The notes beneath the pieces were generated by a model. It saw only the letters and a program-made list of their open reading frames with translations. It had not been told where the DNA came from and did no database searches. The position numbers and the translations under genes were made by a program. Below are positions 1 through 11,242 of a stretch of 64,000 nt of DNA, in pieces. The DNA is from Ilyonectria destructans. Taxonomy: Eukaryota; Ascomycota; Sordariomycetes; Hypocreales; Nectriaceae. Position 1 is the first letter of the stretch. The number at the start of each line of letters is the position of its first letter. Where the stretch lies: positions 1,860,001 through 1,924,000 of the forward strand of contig JAHEWK010000013.1 in the NCBI GenBank assembly GCA_020740775.1, read 5' to 3'.

Positions 1-554
1 ACAAGCGCCGCAACTCGTGGGAGTTGGAGCCTAGTAGCGAGGAGGAGCGGGCTACTGTCGAGAGCACTGTCTATCACCGCGGCGTAGATGGCGATCTCCT
101 GAAGGACACTGTCATCTATTGTGCTGCCGAGAAGTACGGTCTCGAGGAACTGAAGAAGCTTTCACTTCGGAAGCAGGGACTCCGTGAGTTCCTTCCTTGG
201 ACTTGATTCCCAACACTTTCTAACTTAAACAGAATCTGGAATCCAGTGCAGCACTATTCTGGCCTCAGCAAGATACGCTTACAACAACACGCCTGACTCC
301 GATTCCAAGCTTCGAGCACACTATCTCGCTCTCATCATTCGCTCTCGAAGCACCTTCAAGCGCAGCGGCACCATGCAACTCGAGATGTATAATGGTGGCA
401 CTCAGCTTTTCTTTGATCTTTTCGTTGCACTTTGCAACCATGTCGACGACATCTCTACTGCACAGTAAGTTGTCCATCACACCACCACCGTTTCCGTCAC
501 ATTGACTAACCTCCTTGCAGAAGCACGCCTCGTTCTAACCGCCACGTCTCGTAA
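1..554 (+). CDS. C-terminal part of a BTB/POZ-like domain protein (5' end outside window)
   Basis: Reading starts in frame at base 3. Exon 1 runs to 183 (donor GTGAGT), exon 2 covers 233-464, and a third exon (521-554) follows an intron with donor GTAAGT, branch site TTGACTAAC and acceptor TTGCAG. If the last intron is retained, a stop is met at 466-468 instead. The visible residues include a segment like DTVIYCAAEKYGLEELKKL, which resembles the helical second half of fungal BTB/POZ domains, where a residue run like VYxxAdKYgi..L is common. The rest (a helical region with ARYAYNNTPDSD) also fits the C-terminal helices of fungal BTB proteins, which act as protein-protein adaptors, often with Cullin-3. 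The family call rests on this short region only; no N-terminal half is available to confirm it. Confidence 0.5.
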
Positions 555-1747
555 TTTTTCCTATCACGCACACCCACATACACGGCCTCTGCATCATTAA
601 TGACACGACACCTCCTCTTGCTCGCACCCCTTCAGACTTGGGAATCGGCTTTTGCAAGAACAGCGAACAACCAAAAACTACATAAACAAACGGGCGTTAT
701 GGTGTTACATGGTAAGGAATGTGTTTTCATTCACGGGTGTGGGTTTTTTTGGTGTGCTTCACCTCTGTTTTTGGACTTGTCATTTTCTTGCTTTCGTGGT
801 TTCCCATGTACGATTACTCTTCTCGGCCGGCCTTTTTGGACATACTCATTTTTCTTTTGGAGCACAGGTTTTTATTCACGGTGGGAAAGATTGCCACAGG
901 AACAACGGTGGATTTCGTTGGTTGGGTTTGGTTGTATCAGACGGGATATCAAGACTGACATCTACGCGCGGGCGGAAATTGTATCACTATTCACGATGAT
1001 CTTTTGTGTGCTTTTTTTAGACAGCGCAAACCTTGAATGACTGGTTTTCATTCTGATTCTACCCCTTTACCTCCCCTTGATTGTGAACATGACACTTACA
1101 AGTGTGTGAATGAGACGGCCTCCACACACACTACTGCGCGGTCCGCCAAGCGGCTTGAAAATGTCACAGAGTCACTGATTCATCGTGAAACAAACTTCCT
1201 TTTGTCGGATGCCTCCCCCGGAGATAAAAGGCAAGTGAGTCATACGATCCAGGGGGTGCAGGATGGGTGTGCAAGCGGGCGAGATGCAACCCATGCGACC
1301 CATTAATGTTAAAAATGCGGGGGTGGCCAACAGTATCTGAATCTGACGAGGATATGGAGGCGTATTCGTAACCTCTTGGGAATAAAACGTGCTGGCACTT
1401 TTTGGCTGGGATGGAAGAGATATCGACTCGGTGGTGCAGGGGTGGATGGCGGGCTGAGAGTGACGGGCTAATGTGATGCACGGTCTTGTCTTTCGGCGTG
1501 AATTGGCCAAGGACTCGCCGGATGCACAGAGAGAGACGGAGGCGGGGATGGGCTCAAAAGCAAACAGAAGATTTCGCCAGCTTTTGTCTGATTTGTCGAG
1601 ATAAGCGTCATCATGACTGCTTAACACTTTTCCGCCCTACCCCATGTTGCCATGCTCTGCAACCTCGGCGAGTCTCAAGCGGGTGCCAATAACCGTCACG
1701 CCTCGCATATCCTCGTATCGCATCGTGCCAACCAACACCCGTCCAGC
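555..1747. other. Intergenic, convergent 3' regions; no gene seen
   Basis: About 1.2 kb between the BTB-like gene (+) and the CSN12-like gene (-), both of which end here. It is T-rich at 700-1030, as expected for 3' UTR sequence. The open frames present (for example 600-1040 and 1172-1627) overlap one another on both strands and show no family motif or plausible intron structure. Confidence 0.6.
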
Positions 1748-3578
1748 TCACAAGCCTGTCCCTGGGAAGGCGCCCTTCTTGGATAGGACGACGATACCTC
1801 GCTCTCGGGCGATATAGCCTTTCATCAGATCCTAAGCGAGACATCCTGGTTAGTGACTCAGTTCTTTGTAAGGCTGAGGTGGAGGGGCGTGGGGATAAAA
1901 CTATCGTGAATGCCCCAGGCAGGCACCCAAGGAGGCAGCAATTGGGTGACGAGTATAAAGTCAAATGACTGCCACAACGCCTCGAGTTTTGGATTCTGAA
2001 CATTTGTAGAACAGAAGGGCCAGTCATTCGGCTGACCTCCAAAGGCAATCGACGCCTAACGGGTACAAACGTGATGGACAACTCACCTTGTAGATCATGT
2101 TGGCCAACAGGCACTCAACTTCGTCCGGATCCATCAAATCGCCGCCGCTTCCCATGCTGATGGCCGCCTGGAACTCTGCAACAGGTACACGAGTACGACG
2201 CATGGGTACACTACCGTCCTCTTTCGGTTCATCGAAGCCGCCAGCGAGGTAGACCTTACGCAGCAGGTTACGCAAGGCGATATCTCGGCCCCGCTCTAGC
2301 GTCAGGTAGATGCGTCGCTTGACAAACTCATCCTCACCCTTCTGCAAGGCAAGGTCGAAGGCGCGGAGGTTGCCACTCTTGATGCATGTGGCTAACGGGA
2401 GGAACAGCTCCTGTAAGCGAGGGTAGTTGGCTAACAAGGCTTTGGTGGGGAGGACGTGACTGGTGAGAAGGCGGCAGGGGATGAGGTATGTTAGGATGCG
2501 CCTATTAGTGTCAGTGGTGCATCGCATACATGGATGATGGGGATGCATACTCGGCCTGTGGGGCGGCATCCTTGTGGCAAAGTTTCCACGCTTCGGTCAG
2601 ATGAGTTTCAGCCTGAGGCTGGTGTCAGCGGCATCTACGCAAATGCAGCGCAATGATTCTTACCTCGACGTAGTTTTCCTCCAAGAAGAATAGGACACCC
2701 TCGTAGTATTTGAATGTCGCTCGCTGAGACTTGGGAAACATCTCCAGTGCTGGCATGTCTCCCTTGTCCTTGTATACTGCAAGTGTCTTGAGAATCGTTC
2801 TCGATAGAGATGCTGAATTCAACTTGAAGTAGGTCTTGAAGAGTAGGTTGATGATGAAGTAAATGCCCCATTTCCTCGACTCTTCTAGCGGCGCTCTAAG
2901 TCGACAGTCAGCTGTGGTGTCTGCTGGGAGAAGAGTAGATGCTATTACCTGTCATTCAGACAGAGGGTAAATATGCGCTTCAGGTGCTGTTCGCAGTCTC
3001 TCAGCTGCCCTTGCTTGTCTGCTTCGGAATCAAAATCATCTTGCATCAAAGAGGCTCCCACCGTAGGATCGTTGGCCGTGCGGTTGCGCTCCTCGTCAGA
3101 TTTGATGGCGAATAGTCGCAGATACTTCCCTACCATATATAGAGAAGGGATCGTCCAGGCCGCGAAGTTGTAGGAGTTGTAGCCTCGGATAAGCATCGAG
3201 GTCAACTCCTTCCAGGACTCATATACTTTGGTCCATGAAGACTGCCACTCCCGTTAGCGATGAGATTCTCAGATGAAAGACCAGACCTCTTACCTTGCCG
3301 CTCTCTCCCGCCAAGATCTCGCCGATAGCCTTCCAATATGCCATGTACACCTCGCCCCAGCCATTCGCCTCCGTATGGTCCAGTTTCTGGCGGTGTGATG
3401 TGTTGGTTTTGATGAAGTGCTTAATGTCGCCCTTGACACTGTGAAAGTTCGTGCTCTGCCAGATAGCTTTCAGCCGGTTAGGTTGACCTGGGGGAGCCAC
3501 GGGAGAGAGGGTTTGGGCGAGCTGATAGCCATTCTGCCCGGCATGCGCCTGCGCAAAGTCATGAAAGAGGTCGTTCAT
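1748..3578 (-). CDS. CSN12/THP1-like PCI domain protein
   Basis: Six exons (3294-3578, 2949-3241, 2664-2895, 2551-2612, 2087-2501, 1748-1831) join without frame loss into 456 aa, the usual length of fungal CSN12. The start is the ATG at 3578 ([12 protein letters not shown]); an in-frame TTG seven codons upstream was not used. The N-terminal half is helical, and the C-terminal part contains the PCI-type stretch starting around [12 protein letters not shown] and ending in a winged-helix-like part with [19 protein letters not shown], typical of this family. CSN12/Thp1 proteins are scaffold subunits of PCI complexes: the COP9 signalosome-associated Csn12 in yeast and Thp1/PCID2 in the TREX-2 mRNA-export complex. 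The sequence does not separate the two, although it is closest to what fungal annotation calls CSN12. It shares a roughly 500-bp divergent promoter with the eL20 gene. Confidence 0.85.
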
Positions 3579-4079
3579 CGCTTCGAGTCCCAGCCACAAT
3601 GATGACCCGTGGGATGGCGGCAGATGAACAAGGAAAGGTCCGCGAAAGGGCCCAGCTGCTTAGTGGGATGATATCAGAGCTAAATTCTTTCAATATTCGG
3701 TGGTAATTATTATTGATGCAAGGAAACTTGATTGTCTGTTCTCGCGCGGTTTGTCTTCTCTTCTTCCCCAGCGTGAGGATGATCTCGTCGTCGTTGCTGA
3801 TTGGGTGGGGGATCTCAAAGTCTTGGCAATTGACCCAGTGACTACGCACGTGACAGTTTTCTGTAGTGGGTCTTGGTTGACCAATCGCTGTTGGGGCCAA
3901 AGCCCTGCAAGAGTTACGTCTCTTAGCCCTCCCACACCTCCGCACAAAAAAAAATCGGTGCGACTCCTTCAACTTCGGCCATCTTCAAACATTCGCGACA
4001 GTTGGAAGACATTTGACCACCGTCATCGTAAGTCGCCAACGACCTTCACACACAAGGCAATCACTAACAATCTTCACAG
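3579..4079. promoter_or_regulatory. Bidirectional promoter between CSN12-like and eL20 genes, with a 5'-UTR intron on the eL20 side
   Basis: The two genes are head to head and the 500 bp between their ATGs must hold both promoters. Visible elements are an E-box-like CACGTGAC at 3847-3854 and a CCAAT box at 3881-3885 on the plus strand. On the eL20 side a probable 5'-UTR intron runs from the GTAAGT at 4028 to the CAG at 4079, with branch site CACTAAC, so that the acceptor directly abuts the start codon. Assignment of any element to one gene is inference. Confidence 0.5.
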
Positions 4080-5066
4080 ATGGGTAAGCAGTTTCTTCTT
4101 CTCCTCCTCCAGCCGACTGAACGATGCCGCCGCCGTGGTGAACTCGATGGACGACAATTTCGACACGCACCTTTCGCACGCCCAACAAGGGAGCAACACT
4201 TGGGATGGGGATTGGCCTTTGCGGCCTGGGTGGCTGCGAGGATCTAGAATTTCTGAATTTATGACCGCTCGACGGCCAGGGTTCTTGGGATTCGACACCG
4301 GAATTTGAACGACATGCCGAAATTTCGACAATTTTCTCTTGTGACGATATCCGACCTCGCTCTTCGACCACCACTGGCGCGCGGCATTGGGGCACACAAC
4401 TTTCAATTACTGAACACTGTACTGACTGTCTTCCCCTAGGTCGTCTTCAGGAATATGAGGTCATTGGCCGCCATCTGCCCACCGAGGCCAACCCTACCCC
4501 CGCCATGTACCGCATGACCATCTTCGCTCCCAACGAGACGGTCGCCAAGTCCCGTTACTGGTACTTCTTGCGTGGTCTCCGAAAGGTCAAGAAGGCCACC
4601 GGTGAGATCGTCAGCGTCAAGGCTGTATGTAGCGAACTTCTGGAAGCTAGTGAACTACCAAACTGACTGGTACCGCAGATCCACGAGAAGCACCCCCAGA
4701 AGGTCAAGAACTTCGGCATCTGGCTCCGATACGACTCCCGCTCGGGTACGCACAACATGTACAAGGAGTACCGTGAGCTGTCCCGAATCGACGCCGTCGA
4801 GTCCCTCTACTCCGACATGGCTGCCCGCCACCGTGCTCGCTTCAGGTCCATCCACGTGCGTATATGCCTCCGAATTCTACAGGCCTCAGGAATTAACCCG
4901 AATTTAGGTCCTCCGCGTTGCTGAGATCGAGAAGACCGAGGACATCAAGCGACCCTACATCCGCCAGCTCATCACCAAGAACCTGAGCTTCCCTCTTCCC
5001 CACCGTATCGCTAAGGAGAGCGCCAAGAAGGTGTTTAGCGCCAAGCGACCTTCCACTTTCGCTTAG
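4080..5066 (+). CDS. RPL20: 60S ribosomal protein L20 (eL20, L18a family)
   Basis: Four coding exons (4080-4083, 4440-4624, 4679-4855, 4908-5066) give 174 aa, the usual eL20 length. The first coding exon is only 4 nt (ATG plus one G); a 356-nt intron follows, and the splice yields [17 protein letters not shown], the family's conserved start. Further family signatures are [51 protein letters not shown] and the C-terminal KRPYIRQLI. eL20 is a structural protein of the large ribosomal subunit in the cytosol. The preceding 5'-UTR intron plus the very long first coding intron is a common arrangement in ribosomal protein genes, where introns can influence expression; that role here is inference. 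Confidence 0.97.
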
Positions 5067-5257
5067 AATGTTTTCGATTTCGAGGACGGTTGGGAGGCTC
5101 TGCGGGTGTTACTACGGATCATGGAAATATCAACTGCATTTGCTCGATAAAACGAGCAACGAATGAACCAAAATTCTGAGCATACTGATGAGGGGTGATG
5201 CAATTGATTGGGTTTCTAACTTAAAATGGTGTCTTGGGCATGCCCTCAATCGTGAAC
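5067..5257. other. Short convergent 3' interval
   Basis: 191 bp between the stop codons of eL20 (+) and the Zn2Cys6 factor (-). No separate gene; it must contain both polyadenylation regions. Confidence 0.6.
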
Positions 5258-7437
5258 TCAAGTTGAATCTGCTGCACCGCTTCCTTCTGGAGAATGATCC
5301 AGCTTTGTGTCGTTTAAGAATTCGGTCCACAATGACCACTCCATCGGCCCAGTTTGTCCCACATCTATCCCTACATCCGTCCCCAAATCCATCATCAGTA
5401 ACTCTGGCGGGAATTCGAACAACGTTGATGTATCCATCGTATTCATGTCGTAGGGCTGCATCGAGATATCTGTAGAGCCTTCGAACCCCGTTGCCTGGAC
5501 AGGATCCAGCAACGATTCCGGAAGAGGCTCTGTTGACTCTGCTGGGAGGTTTGTTGATAATGAGGTCTCATTGATGCTCAACTTCTTCATGAGTGCCTCC
5601 GCCCTCGCTGCCCTTGCCTTCTTAAGGAGCTTCTTGATGGGTCGCCAGAGTGACCCACTCGCAGAATCGGCGATGTTGTCTCTTGATGCAAGGATATTCC
5701 GATCCACAACCTCCCACGCCCTATCCACCAACTCGCCCTCTGTCTGGACGCACAGCTCAGCCAGGCAAACGGCGAGGGGGTGCCATTGAACGTAGGTGTC
5801 GGCCCACCACGCATACCGGTCTCCCCACTCCTTCTGCGTCATGCGCTGGCGAAGCTCCATGAGGGATAGCGATGTGCGTAACATAGTTTCGCGAGAGACC
5901 CGGCGGATGGGGGCCATGCTGCTGGTGAAGGGATACTGGATATTGAGCCACAGCTTGAGGATGACAACCCGAGCAATCTCTGAAGCGAACATCGAGGGAA
6001 GATGTGACGGCACGACCGTGTGGATGAAACTGTCCTCGAGGTGTCGGATGTGGGCGATTAGATCGTCCTCGGTGTAGACGAAGTGCTGAGCCTCCCCTGG
6101 GGCGCTCTGATGTGGGTGGGTCATGATGCCGAATATGTTGGAAGATAAAGCCGTACACATGAGGACAACGTTGTCAGCGGGCGTTGATTTGGGAACGAGA
6201 GGGCCTGTAGTATTGGGGCCGAAATCGTCATCGTCGATGTTAGTGGGCATGATGGTGTTGAAGCTGAAGCGGGACATGATGGCATCAGTGCCACGGTCTT
6301 CAGAACCCCGAACGTCGAGGACGATGATGAAATGCCATAGGCGGCGGCGCATCTCAGCCACGTACGGGGTGAAACGCCGGCCTTCACCGTCGCGATGGAT
6401 GCCTTGACCTTGGGCAATACGGATGAGGAGGGCGGTGACGACCCAGGAGGAGCGGTCGTGTGCGCAGCAACGGATCATCCCCTATACATTCCATGTTAGG
6501 CAATTTGATGAATGATTCCAGAGAGTAGAGGACATACCGTGTAGAGGGCTAGAGCTTGAAGGGTTTCCAGTTCATTACTGTTGAGATAATCGGCTTGGGC
6601 GAGAGCCCGCTCTACATTGATGCGATATCTCGCGCTCAGGACATCTCGACTCTCGCCTAGCTTTTCTAGACAGTCCTCGGGACTTAGGCAGGCAACTGCA
6701 CAAAAGTAGATGGCGAAGATGACAGCATTGATGGGCGCATCGAAGGGATTTGGTGAGGGGCTTTCGAAATATGTTTGTAGTGTCCTTGCCATGGTCGGGC
6801 GATGAAGGATCTTCATCAGAGGATCAACATTGCGGATGTAGATGGCCCAGAGACGGACCATCACCTCTGGTGGAGGATGTTGTAATGCCTCTTTTTCGTG
6901 ATATTCTGAATTTCCGAGAAGGAAGCCTGAGACGCTCGTGGGCATTGTCAAGCTTGCAGCCTCAATGGACTCGGGGCTGGTGCCCTCGTCCTCGTCGTCA
7001 TCGTCATCAGACGGTTGGTCAAGCACTTGCCTGATGCCCTCAATCTCAGTACACAGATGCCCCCAAAACTCCCCGCTGAGGTACTTGTCCACGCCCTGGG
7101 CGGGAGCATCCTTCGCTGCCGGACCCTGCGCGCCCTCCTTTGCGGGTGTCGCGATCTCTCCTCCACGACCAGCCTTGAGCTCTTGGTCCAGCTGCAACAG
7201 CCTGGCGGGGTCGGCCTTGCCCACGATGGTCTCGAGGCGGCTAATGCGATCCAGGAGTTCGGTTTGACGCGGTCGCGGTGCGCGGTGGGTTGGTTTCCTG
7301 GACGGATATGCACACTCGAAGCCGAAGCGTGTGCATTGCGTGCAGATTGGCTGAGCCTTGTCGCACTTGATTTTGCGGCTGCGACAGCTAGAGCAGCTGA
7401 GGACCTTGGCCCGTCTTCTGCCTTCCGGCGAGCTCAT
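5258..7437 (-). CDS. Zn(II)2Cys6 fungal-specific transcription factor
   Basis: Two exons (6538-7437 and 5258-6481), separated by a 56-nt intron, encode 707 aa. An N-terminal binuclear zinc cluster is visible at about residues 12-40, with the spacing C-x2-C-x6-C-x6-C-x2-C-x6-C (CSSCRSRKIKCDKAQPIC then TQC...FEC). A basic linker and a short heptad-like segment (ELLDRISRLETIV) suitable for dimerisation follow. The middle region with WAIYIRNVDPLMKILHRPT and the stretch LIRIAQGQGIHRDGEG... RRRLWHFIIVLD are the hallmarks of the fungal_trans domain (PF04082). An acidic DDDDDEDE patch lies between the two domains. The ATG at 7437 was chosen; a GTG three codons upstream is not a likely start. Such proteins bind CGG-type DNA sites in the nucleus; the target genes are unknown. 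There is no metabolic cluster next to it that would point to a pathway. Confidence 0.95.
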
Positions 7438-8056
7438 TCCGGACACTTGGAAGGTGGGAAAATGTGTAGTTGGCTTGGTTGAACAAAGAGTGATTGATCA
7501 TAGAGTTGTCGCGACCGTGCACGTTCCGTCATGGCAATGTTACTTTTCGCTAGTTGTGGGATTGGTGTTGAGAAATCCGAGGTCCGGTCAGCCCGTACTC
7601 TGGTCCGTAATGTAAGTGGGCGAACTGCCGGTCCCACCCGCGTACATTCTCTCACATGAGTGATAATTTTGGGTGATGTCAATCCACCCATACGCTTGGC
7701 CGTGATAAACTCATATCGTCAAATTTGAGATCCATTCTCTCTGGAAATTGGTGTGATTGCCGTCAAAGCTGAACATGATGGCGTTTTCGCTCCTGTAGCT
7801 TTTAGGAATCAGGCGGTTGATAGCTGGAATCGGCAGGTCGTTAGTGGTCGGCTGAACTTTTGTAGCTTGGTGTCTCAGGCGTGACTCACGGTGGTGTTAG
7901 GGTAAGAGAAGAAGTATGTAAATGGAGGACATGTTCTCAGCATTTCGAGGGTAAATTGTTCTCCTGAGTTGTGAACTGACCACTAATTCTCGTCCCTGAC
8001 GCATCGCATTTGTGTTAGCATTCTCTGTTAAACCGTTCCCGTTTCTCTTCATCAGA
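7438..8056. promoter_or_regulatory. Divergent promoter interval (Zn2Cys6 factor / GNAT gene)
   Basis: About 620 bp between two divergently transcribed genes. No coding signal is evident. I see no strong repeat; it presumably carries both promoters and 5' UTRs. Confidence 0.5.
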
Positions 8057-8743
8057 ATGGAGTCATCACCAATCGAATGGGTCACTATCAAGACCACGCT
8101 CCCCACGTTCCCCTTTCCCCCGAATGACCAGCGACAGGTCATCAAAACGGAGCGCCTCGTCCTGCGACCGTTCAACAACGACCAAAATGACCTTGAGGGC
8201 CTGCATGCGCTCAGAGCGCAACCCGAGGTGATGACCTGGAGTATCCAGGGTCGACCAGACAAAGACTTGGACGAGACTAGTATCAATTTCGCCCGCCAGG
8301 TATCTCCAGCAGAGATCCGGTTATACAACTGGGCCATTTGCCTCGCTTCAACCGGCGAGATCCTTGGCATTGGCGGGTGTGGCACATTCAATGGCGAGCT
8401 GGGCTGGCCAGTCCTGGGATACATGCTGCGCAAGGAGACCTGGGGCAAAGGTTATGCCACCGAGTTTCTGAAGGCATTCACCGAGGCATGGTGGGCTTTG
8501 CCGCGGGAGGAGGTTGAGCTCAAGGTGGATAAGAACACAGTCCGGGGCAGTGGAGACGTTAAAGACGAGTGTATCGCGGCCATCACGTTGGACAGCAACA
8601 TGGCGAGCCACGGGGTCCTGCGAAAGGCCGGCTTTGAACGCGCCATGGCGTGGGAGGAAGAGGATCTTCGGGACAAGACTCAGATCGTGACCCTCTACGG
8701 CTGGATCACAAAGGATACCAAGTCGGAGAATGCGAAGCAGTAA
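8057..8743 (+). CDS. GNAT family N-acetyltransferase (RimJ/RimL-like)
   Basis: Intronless, 228 aa from the ATG at 8057; the open frame extends 15 codons upstream without an ATG. The early ERLVLRPF segment is the typical first strand of RimJ/RimL-type (Acetyltransf_3) GNATs. The acetyl-CoA pyrophosphate-binding motif is visible as ETWGKGYATEFL, followed by the conserved late segment NMASHGVLRKAGFE, which matches the N-x-xS..vleKaGF signature. The family transfers an acetyl group from acetyl-CoA to amines, either small molecules or protein N termini. The substrate cannot be told from sequence. It has no signal peptide and is likely cytosolic. Confidence 0.9.
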   Translation: MESSPIEWVTIKTTLPTFPFPPNDQRQVIKTERLVLRPFNNDQNDLEGLHALRAQPEVMTWSIQGRPDKDLDETSINFARQVSPAEIRLYNWAICLASTGEILGIGGCGTFNGELGWPVLGYMLRKETWGKGYATEFLKAFTEAWWALPREEVELKVDKNTVRGSGDVKDECIAAITLDSNMASHGVLRKAGFERAMAWEEEDLRDKTQIVTLYGWITKDTKSENAKQ

Positions 8744-9059
8744 TGAGCCCACGTGGACATGAAATTGGATGTAATGTTACATTGCCAGTGTCTAGAAATC
8801 GATTATGCCAACCGAGAGCTGCAAGATGAAGTCTGAATACGTTCCGGACTTTTCTAACATCCCAAAAGTCCGGAACTTGGGCGGACAACTTCCAAGTCCG
8901 TGTCGCCCCCGCTTTTCCTCTCGCTGAAGTATATAGGTACGATGCTATCTCAATCGACGGCTTGAAGTTCATAATTTCTACCTCCTAACAGCTACTCAAA
9001 GACATTCTACATTGATAAACAAGTCAATTCTATAATATCCAAGATCTAAGTCAATAGAC
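8744..9059 (+). promoter_or_regulatory. Promoter of the DUF1772 gene with nested palindromes and a TATA-like box
   Basis: A perfect 13-bp inverted repeat, GTTCCGGACTTTT at 8841-8853 and its complement at 8864-8876, is separated by 10 nt. Immediately after it lies a second, overlapping symmetry: CGGAC at 8882-8886 and GTCCG at 8896-8900, plus ACTTGG/CCAAGT arms. A TATA-like GTATATAG sits at 8929-8936, about 125 nt before the ATG. CGG/CCG-ended palindromes are the usual target of Zn(II)2Cys6 dimers. The interval also includes the 3' end of the GNAT gene. Confidence 0.6.
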
Positions 9060-9598
9060 ATGCAGTTGCCCACTCCATCTCTCCTGGCCGTCGCCACGGG
9101 TGTCGTCGGCTCAGCTTGGTCCTCAGGTATGCCTCCCATCCCTACTTACACCATCATCACACATACTCACAAAAAGAAATAGGCGTGATTGCTAGCATTT
9201 CAGTCATCGGGGTTCCCGCGGCTTTGATTGCCTCTTCATCACCCGCCACCATCTGGGCCGAATTCTTCGCTCGCGGCGTCGCCCTCATGCCCAAGGTCGC
9301 CGCCACCACTGCGGTAGCATTCCTTTATGCCGCGTACGACACCCGCCAGCGCGGCGGAAACTGGAAGGGCTTCGTGGCCGCGGGAACGCTGGCGCTGGCG
9401 ATTGTTCCGTATACGTTGGCGTTTATGGCGGGGACAAACAACCTGCTTCATGGAGCGGCAAGCGGAGCTGGTGCTTTTAGTGAAGGAGAGGTGAAGAGGT
9501 TGATTACCAAATGGGGAGCCTTGAACTTAGGACGAAGTTTGCTACCGCTTGCCGGAGCAGGCGTGGGGTTGGTCACGTTGCTTCAGAATGTTCTGTAA
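9060..9598 (+). CDS. DUF1772 / anthrone oxygenase-like membrane protein
   Basis: Two exons (9060-9126 and 9183-9598) give 160 aa. The splice produces ...SAWSSGVIASISVIGVPA. Four hydrophobic segments are visible: at about residues 7-22, 25-42, 55-80 and 85-100. The C-terminal signature KWGALNLGRSLLPLAGAGVGL is the recognisable end of the DUF1772 family, which includes noranthrone/anthrone oxygenases of polyketide pathways as well as many stand-alone members of unknown role. No polyketide synthase lies nearby, so a biosynthetic role is not supported by context. It is probably an integral membrane protein. Its promoter carries strong palindromes (8841-8900), suggesting dedicated regulation. Confidence 0.8.
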
Positions 9599-9762
9599 GG
9601 GAAGTGGTTCTGAGAAGATGTCAAACCGAGGCGACAACTGTACAAACACCACGACTCCGATGTATCTAACTAAACTGCCTATTCACGCACTAATTTGGTC
9701 CTCCGTCTGCCCTCTTGCTGTCTGAAATTCGTCTCCAAGTTCCTACCGTAACGATTCCGCCC

Positions 9763-10448
9763 TTACTTCTTGAGGCCCTTCTCAAAAGCCTGGATCGCCC
9801 GGTTACAGCCGGCCAAGTTCTTCCTCGGCTCCCATGTGTTCTCAGTGCTCGGAAAACCCTTCCACTTGACGCGGTAGAAGTGCTCCTTGGTGATGACGTC
9901 GACCTGTGAGTCGACAATCTTCTCAATCTCCCACTCCTTCTGAGATCCGCGGGACTCGGGCTTCTTCGGCGGGCGGCCTCGGCCCCTCTTCTTCGGCATG
10001 ACAGGCGCGGGATCCTCCTCCTGGACGTTTGCAGCGGCACTAATGCGGGTAGATCGTCGAGGTGTGACGTCCTTGGTCTTGTCGGCGCGGCGCTGGCGTT
10101 TCGAGGGTGTAGACACGGGGGCAGAGTTTATCTCGTCATCAGGGGGAGGAGAAGGCCGAGCGCGCTTAAGGGATGGGACAGTCTTTTCCCGAGGAAGAGG
10201 CGACGCAGACGCAGTCTTCTCGCTTTCGTCGCAGGAGTCGTTGTCGAGAATGTCGGAGACGACTCGGAGATCGTCGTATTCAAAGTCGTTCTCGATGCTT
10301 CGGGAGAGGCTTGACGGTGGTCAGTTATGGAAAGCAGGGTTTAAGTAGCGAACGTGGCTTACTTGGGGACATCCTCACGGCGGACGGGCGTTTCGCGACC
10401 GAAGAAGACGGTCTGGGATTTGGTCGATTTCTTCTTGGCTGGAGGCAT
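9763..10448 (-). CDS. Small chromodomain protein with AT-hook-like motif
   Basis: Two exons (10363-10448 and 9763-10309) encode 210 aa. The start ATG at 10448 gives MPPAKKKSTKSQTVFFGRE. The middle is charged and disordered. An AT-hook-like KKRGRGRPPKKPE precedes a single chromodomain at the extreme C-terminus (about residues 150-210): the EWEIEKIVDSQ start, the HFYRVKWKGF core and the STENTWEP end all match the chromodomain consensus, including the aromatic cage positions Y/W/W. Chromodomains of this type bind methylated histone H3 tails, so this is likely a nuclear chromatin reader. It has no chromoshadow domain, so it is not a canonical HP1. No transposon context: the gene has an intron and lies among housekeeping genes. 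Confidence 0.88.
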
Positions 10449-11242
10449 TGTGGATGTGTGGTTGAAGGTGCTCAGAAAGATGATCGGACTTCTCTCCTTG
10501 AACGAATGCTGCCTCAAAAGACCCCTTTAGCAAACGCTGGGTGCTTGCCGCCTGGCGTTGAGGATCTAGGTGATGGAGTTGTCAGCACTTGCTTGGCGAT
10601 AAGATGCTCCAAGGATAAATGAAATGTCATCAACTGAACGCATCTCAGATCTCAACTGCATACCGTGGATGGCAGAATGGAATTTTGTGTTGAATCAGAG
10701 ACTCCTCGCAAACGAGCTGTTCTGAGGCGCAAAAACAAGCGGGAGGACTCACAGTTGGCAACAGCTGGTCGAGCTGGTCGGGAGGGTTGCTGCGTGCGAC
10801 CCTGAGTCACAACACAATCTTTTGTCACAAAAACTGAAGAGAGACTCTCGCCTTCTTGGAAAGGGACTGAATGGAGACGGGTGAACCTTGGTGTCGCAGC
10901 TGTGTTGCAAGAATGATGAGAGCAAGAGAGAGAAGGAAGTGTTGCAGACTGTCGCTCAGGCTATATTTATGTTGCGTTTCGCTGCCACTAGAGTCTACCA
11001 AATTCTACGGCAGGGTGAGCCAATGGTTTGCTTCTGGACCTTTCATAAGCAGCCCACTAGGACGAGCGGTGAGCCCTAAAAGAGGCACGCAGGCTACCGA
11101 CGTTCTTTGTTCGTTCGCTATATCGCAGGGTTTGAAACCGCTAGCACTCAGATCGGCTTGTCTCAGTTGCGATGACCGAAATGAACGTCCTACCGCAAAG
11201 TTGAGATGCTACAAGCTGCAATCAAGTAACCCTGTGATTCGT
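10449..11242. other. Intergenic, promoter of the chromodomain gene and 3' flank of RIC8
   Basis: About 790 bp. The part next to 10448 must contain the chromodomain gene's promoter. Overlapping open frames exist (for example 10871-11617), but they run antisense through RIC8 and look like its shadow. No other gene is seen. Confidence 0.5.

Noticed and set aside
600..1040. 146-codon hydrophobic frame after the BTB-like gene
   Set aside because: T-rich 3' UTR sequence produces Phe/Leu-rich frames in all three phases.
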